A stretch of 64,000 nt of DNA. Origin: Candidatus Anaerobutyricum avicola. GTDB taxonomy: Bacteria > Bacillota > Clostridia > Lachnospirales > Lachnospiraceae. Under the pieces are notes generated by a model, which worked only from the letters and a program-made list of their open reading frames with translations, searched no databases and was not told the origin of the DNA. Below, piece after piece: positions 60,981 through 64,000 of the stretch. Where the stretch lies: NCBI GenBank assembly GCA_019113845.1, contig DXGQ01000032.1, positions 22,834 to 86,833 of the forward strand, given 5' to 3'. The first letter of the stretch is position 1, and each line of letters begins with the position of its first letter. The translations under genes were made by a program, and so were the position numbers.

Positions 60981-62237
60981 TCATAAAATTCCAATTAATC
61001 CATCGTACTCCATCCGCTCATTATTGTCTTTATTTTGTAAAAAATTACCCACTCGCTCAGCTTCTTTAGCTTTAATATCATCTAACACATGGGTATATGA
61101 CACGGTGGTATTATAGTTAGCATGTCCCATAATTTCCTGCACTGTCCGAGGTGTCATACCTTTTTCAAAACATCTTGTAGCAAAAGTATGTCTTAAAGCA
61201 TGTGGATGAACCCTTTCAAACTTTTTTGGAATTCCTCCTCTGTATAATGCTTCTGTCCGTAATATCTCATTAATCTGCTTAGTTATATGACGCATATCAC
61301 TCTCAACACTATACCTTCCAATTGGTGATCCCAACGAAGTTAAAAACACTAAATTACCAAGCTCTTCAGGCTGTCTCCAACGTTCTCCTAAATCCAAACG
61401 TTTTCTGTTTACTTTCTCAAACTGTTTTTGCAGAATATCTTTTGTTTCACCAAAAAAAGGAATTTTTCGCACAGAATTTTCTGTTTTAGGTGATGTCAGC
61501 CTCATTGTTTTTTTCCCATTTTCATATTGATACGATAGCGTCCTCTTTACATAGATGAACCTTCCTTGGAAATCAATATCTCCCCACTGTAGTCCACCCA
61601 CTTCACCGATACGCATACCTGTGAGCAGCATAAATTTATACATTTCCTCATACCAACTTTTTGTAGTTGCTAAATAAGTGAGGAAAATCTCCTGCTCTTC
61701 GACAGATAATACTCGGCGCTCTACTTTTTCACATTTAGGAACTATCGTACCTATAACTGGATTTATAGTCATTAAACCATTTGCTATTGCTGCCTCTATA
61801 CAATTCTGCAAGATACCCGTTGCTTCTCTGATTGACTTTGATGTTCTTCCCACTTCCAACATATCTGCAATCGCTGTTTGTACATGGAGCTGCTTAATAT
61901 CCGCTAACGCCTTAGACCCTATTCTCACACCATAATAATTTAAAAACTTACGCTTATAAGAAGCTGACCCTCCATTTTTCAATGTTGGAGCTTTATATTT
62001 CTCATACCACTCCTCAAACCATTCACTTAATGTAAGAGTTCTTCCATCTATTTCTGGTAACAGATTATTACGTTTTGCCTCGTCTATAGCGATAGCCAAT
62101 TGCTTTTTCAGTTCTTTTAGTTTCCAGTTATATAGTACAATGCGATGTCCTGCTACCTGAGCCCGACCCATATACCGGCCATCAGGTCTTTGCGACAAAC
62201 CTCTACCTAATTCTTTTCCTTTTAAATTTTTACCCAT
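60981..62237 (-). CDS. Tyrosine recombinase, Tn916-type integrase
   Basis: About 418 residues. An N-terminal AP2-like/arm-binding region (RPDGRYMGRAQVAGHRI) and core-binding domain lead to the catalytic domain, with Arg in LLTGMRIGEVGGLQW, His-x-x-Arg in HPHALRHTFATRCFE, His in IMGHANYNTT and the nucleophile Tyr in TVSYTHV. The ATG at 62237 follows GGTGAGG. It integrates or excises the element, directed by the excisionase encoded upstream. Confidence 0.93.
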   Translation of the reverse strand: MGKNLKGKELGRGLSQRPDGRYMGRAQVAGHRIVLYNWKLKELKKQLAIAIDEAKRNNLLPEIDGRTLTLSEWFEEWYEKYKAPTLKNGGSASYKRKFLNYYGVRIGSKALADIKQLHVQTAIADMLEVGRTSKSIREATGILQNCIEAAIANGLMTINPVIGTIVPKCEKVERRVLSVEEQEIFLTYLATTKSWYEEMYKFMLLTGMRIGEVGGLQWGDIDFQGRFIYVKRTLSYQYENGKKTMRLTSPKTENSVRKIPFFGETKDILQKQFEKVNRKRLDLGERWRQPEELGNLVFLTSLGSPIGRYSVESDMRHITKQINEILRTEALYRGGIPKKFERVHPHALRHTFATRCFEKGMTPRTVQEIMGHANYNTTVSYTHVLDDIKAKEAERVGNFLQNKDNNERMEYDGLIGIL

Positions 62238-62314
62238 AATCCTCACCTTTTTTAATTGCTGTTGCAATTTTGGAAAAGTTCAAATTATCAGTAATTTTTG
62301 AAATTGCAGGAAAA

Positions 62315-62539
62315 TCAGATGCCGTCCTTATTTTTCAAATCAGAATACTTTCCTTTTCTAAACTTTACATCACTATAGAAATCACTCATTCCTGAATTTT
62401 TTTCAAAAGTTTCCAGACTCATAATTACCATATCCCCATAACCATTTTTAGTAATAAAGACTGGTTCATCCGTACTATGACATAATTCTGATATAGCATT
62501 CGTATTTCTTAGTTCTCTGATTGGAATTATTTTGGGCAT
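62315..62539 (-). CDS. Phd/YefM-type antitoxin, without adjacent toxin
   Basis: 74 residues: MPKIIPIRELRNTNAISELC, EPVFITKNGYGDMVIMSLET, then an unstructured end. This matches Phd/YefM antitoxins, which bind DNA by the N-terminal half. No toxin ORF of RelE/Doc size lies in the 77 bases before the integrase gene or upstream, so it is an orphan or a repressor for the module. AAAGGAG lies before the start. Confidence 0.85.
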   Translation of the reverse strand: MPKIIPIRELRNTNAISELCHSTDEPVFITKNGYGDMVIMSLETFEKNSGMSDFYSDVKFRKGKYSDLKNKDGI

Positions 62540-62621
62540 CGTTTCATCTCCTTTCCTTTGTTATAGTAGCATAATTATGCTACAAATACAAGTTAATTTC
62601 ATGTGTACTGATAATCCTTTT

Positions 62622-62816
62622 TTACATTATTAATTGAAATTTTGCATTCTTTTTCAATTCTTCGTCTAACAATTCTTTATGGATAAATACTCTCCGACCA
62701 ATTCGTACAACGAATTTACAACAAGGACTAGATATTACTTCTCTTGCTTTTGTCTTTCCTATTCCTATGTATTCACAAAATTCATCAAAAGTCATCAAAT
62801 TTTTCTCGTAATCCAT
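62622..62816 (-). CDS. Excisionase (Tn916 Xis-like)
   Basis: 64 residues with a winged-helix DNA-binding pattern: LMTFDEFCEYIGIGKTKARE and FVVRIGRRVFIHKELLDEEL. The ATG at 62816 follows AGAGG; the track begins at a GTG six bases earlier. It would favour excision by the integrase. Confidence 0.88.
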   Translation of the reverse strand: MDYEKNLMTFDEFCEYIGIGKTKAREVISSPCCKFVVRIGRRVFIHKELLDEELKKNAKFQLIM

Positions 62817-62822
62817 ATTCAC

Positions 62823-63064
62823 CTCTTTTTGTAATCTAATAATTTTTTCTCATACTCCATTTTCATAAAAAAACTGCATCGTTTTCAATTTCGATTACTT
62901 TACGACACGTTGACGCATAGTAATAAATATAGATTGCTTTATATTATACCTGCTACATAATTTAAAAACATTTTTTCTTTTTCCAGGATAAATATTCATT
63001 TGCCAAGGTACAACGATTCCATTAAACTCTGTCAAACATTGAAAGGGAAATATCTGACAAAATA
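62823..63064. other. Intergenic A+T-rich DNA in the integration module
   Basis: About 240 bases between the excisionase and truncated HTH genes; no gene or clear signal seen. Confidence 0.5.
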
Positions 63065-63259
63065 TCATGCAATCTTAAAATTCAACACTTTAGTAATCAA
63101 TTTTGTTTCTAGTCTCCGACGCAATGACTCATCTACACAATAATGTGTATTTCCATATTCATCATATAACTTTCTAGTAGATAAAACTGCTATGTATCCT
63201 TCATAATGCTTTAATACTTTATCAATCGCTTCAATATCACCTTTGGACGCAGCTTTAAT
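63065..63259 (-). pseudogene. Truncated conjugative-element HTH/sigma-like gene (Tn916 ORF7-type)
   Basis: A frame not in the ORF track runs from the IS66 edge to TGA (63065-63067): IKAASKGDIEAIDKVLKHYE, GYIAVLSTRKLYDEYG and SLRRRLETKLITKVLNFKIA. This is the C-terminal part of a helix-turn-helix protein conserved beside xis/int in Tn916-family elements. The 5' part is separated by the IS66 insertion, so the gene is broken. Confidence 0.75.
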
Positions 63260-63394
63260 GTAAACGGTAGATAGCCCGTACCTCGAAAATTATAGTCATA
63301 TGTGAGATAATAGACTCCAATTCTAATGAACGGGTATCAATAGTCTCACACTCAACTTTTGATACCATCTGTAGAAATGAGGTGAGTCTACACT

Positions 63395-63769
63395 ATGAGA
63401 TCAGAAACATCTGTTGTAGCAACGCAGTACCGGCTCCAGGAATGGGCCGCACAGATCAAAGACTGCCAGAACCGTCCGGAAGGCATGAAGGTCTCGGATT
63501 GGTGTGAGATCCATGGAATCTCAAAATCCAATTATTATTACCGCCTCCGGCAGGTAAGACGGGCATGTCTGGAGACCTTTCCCGAAGAGCAGCTTCCCGG
63601 TCAGATCGTCCCGGTAGATCAGGGACTGCTCGCAAAGGTCCCATCCGACACAACTTCCATGGAGTCCGGGTTGGATATCTGTCTCCGGGATTATAAGATC
63701 CGTGTGACAGAAGCGACTCCGCCAGACCTCCTGTCCACGGTGCTCAGGGTGATCCGGGATGCTAAATGA
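63395..63769 (+). CDS. tnpA: IS66 accessory protein TnpA
   Basis: 124 residues. QYRLQEWAAQIKDCQNRPEG and VSDWCEIHGISKSNYYYRLR form the helix-turn-helix of IS66 Orf1-type proteins. It precedes and overlaps tnpB. Needed for transposition together with TnpB and the TnpC transposase, which would lie beyond the window. Confidence 0.88.
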   Translation: MRSETSVVATQYRLQEWAAQIKDCQNRPEGMKVSDWCEIHGISKSNYYYRLRQVRRACLETFPEEQLPGQIVPVDQGLLAKVPSDTTSMESGLDICLRDYKIRVTEATPPDLLSTVLRVIRDAK

Positions 63770-64000
63770 CGCTACCTGTTTCCAGGCCGTCTATATCGTT
63801 TGCGGCTATACCGACTTACGTTTCGGTATGGACCGTCTGGCGGCAGTGATCGAAGCCAAGACAGGGAGCAGTCCCTATGTCCCCGGGACCCTGTACCTGT
63901 TTTGCGGGAGACGGTCGGACCGCATCAAGGGATTGGTCTGGGAAGGGGATGGATGGCTCCTGCTGTATAAAAGATTATCGGAAAGCCAGTTCCAGTGGCC
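63759..64000 (+). CDS. tnpB: IS66 accessory protein TnpB, 3' end outside window
   Basis: The track omits it because the stop is outside. The frame from ATG 63759 reads MLNDATCFQAVYIVCGYTDL, RFGMDRLAAVIEAKTGSSPY and TLYLFCGRRSDRIKGLVWEG, then LLLYKRLSESQFQWP, the well-known IS66 Orf2 pattern. It overlaps tnpA by 11 bases. Confidence 0.92.
   Translation, partial: MLNDATCFQAVYIVCGYTDLRFGMDRLAAVIEAKTGSSPYVPGTLYLFCGRRSDRIKGLVWEGDGWLLLYKRLSESQFQW

Larger units (their letters stand above)
60850..63259 (-). mobile_element. Tn916-like integration module (int-xis end), limits approximate
   Basis: A+T-rich DNA with integrase, orphan antitoxin, excisionase and a truncated HTH gene in the order typical of the int/xis end of Tn916-type elements. 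The conjugation genes are not in the window; an IS66 element interrupts the module at 63260. Confidence 0.75.
63260..64000 (+). mobile_element. IS66-family insertion sequence, left part
   Basis: The left edge is placed at GTAAACGGTAGATAGC (63260), since IS66 ends begin with GTAA and the interrupted ORF stops making sense exactly there. Two IS66 genes follow. The right end lies outside the window; an 8-bp target duplicate of gctttaat would be expected there. Confidence 0.75.

Noticed and set aside
62315-62539. Toxin-antitoxin module
   Set aside because: Only the Phd/YefM-like antitoxin is present; the flanking gaps are too short for a toxin gene.

Overview
The window looks like chromosome of a strictly anaerobic Gram-positive gut bacterium, most likely a Lachnospiraceae (Clostridium cluster XIVa). 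This is inference from AGGAGG-type ribosome sites, sigma-A promoters with 17-base spacers, Fe-S aldo/keto reductases, Clostridia-type penicillin-binding proteins (PBPs) and a Tn916-like integration module. The bulk looks close to 50% G+C; about 60.9-63.26 kb is clearly A+T-rich. I saw no rRNA, tRNA or CRISPR array.

Region by region: 0-5.4 kb has a membrane acyltransferase cut by the window edge, a TrkA-TrkH potassium pair and an orphan corrinoid-activator-type ASKHA/2Fe-2S protein. 5.6-10.4 kb has two secreted Ig-like proteins with Asp/Trp-rich tails and a kinase/regulator pair whose sensor carries the same Asp/Trp-rich composition in its outside loop. 10.7-19.7 kb has an Fe-S aldo/keto reductase and a mec/bla-like locus: a MecA-type PBP divergent from blaI-blaR1, then a second large PBP. 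20-25.6 kb has a Na/phosphate symporter and a KtrA-KtrB system with a KdpDE-like pair. 25.7-31.8 kb has CMD and cupin proteins, an Asp-box membrane protein behind a BlaI-type operator, a LOR/SDH protein and an amidohydrolase. 32-34.8 kb has an M20 hydrolase and YfcC transporter behind a leader hairpin.

35-43.3 kb is a six-gene polyol or sugar-acid type catabolic operon with a SorC regulator; inside it lies the C-terminal fossil of an FGGY kinase. 43.5-47.4 kb is a gene graveyard with several internally deleted or truncated reductase, acetyltransferase and regulator genes around one intact aldo/keto reductase. 47.4-53.9 kb has two LysR regulators, a class-M-type sirtuin, a quaternary-amine ABC transporter and a PNPOx-ferredoxin fusion. 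54-55.4 kb is an IS110 element. 55.8-60.6 kb has HxlR and MATE genes, a third two-component pair, a Lys-rich repeat lipoprotein and a small conserved protein. 60.9-64 kb is a Tn916-like int/xis end broken by an IS66 element that runs off the window.

Three themes tie the window together. First, four transcription units share TACA-N2-TGTA-type operators, predicting a BlaI regulon (MecA-like PBP, blaI-blaR1, second PBP, Asp-box protein). Second, an acidic Asp/Trp module recurs in two secreted proteins and their neighbouring sensor kinase, with repeated 11-bp-phased boxes in the intergenic DNA. Third, a roughly 55-bp two-hairpin intergenic repeat occurs four times, with paired base changes in one copy.
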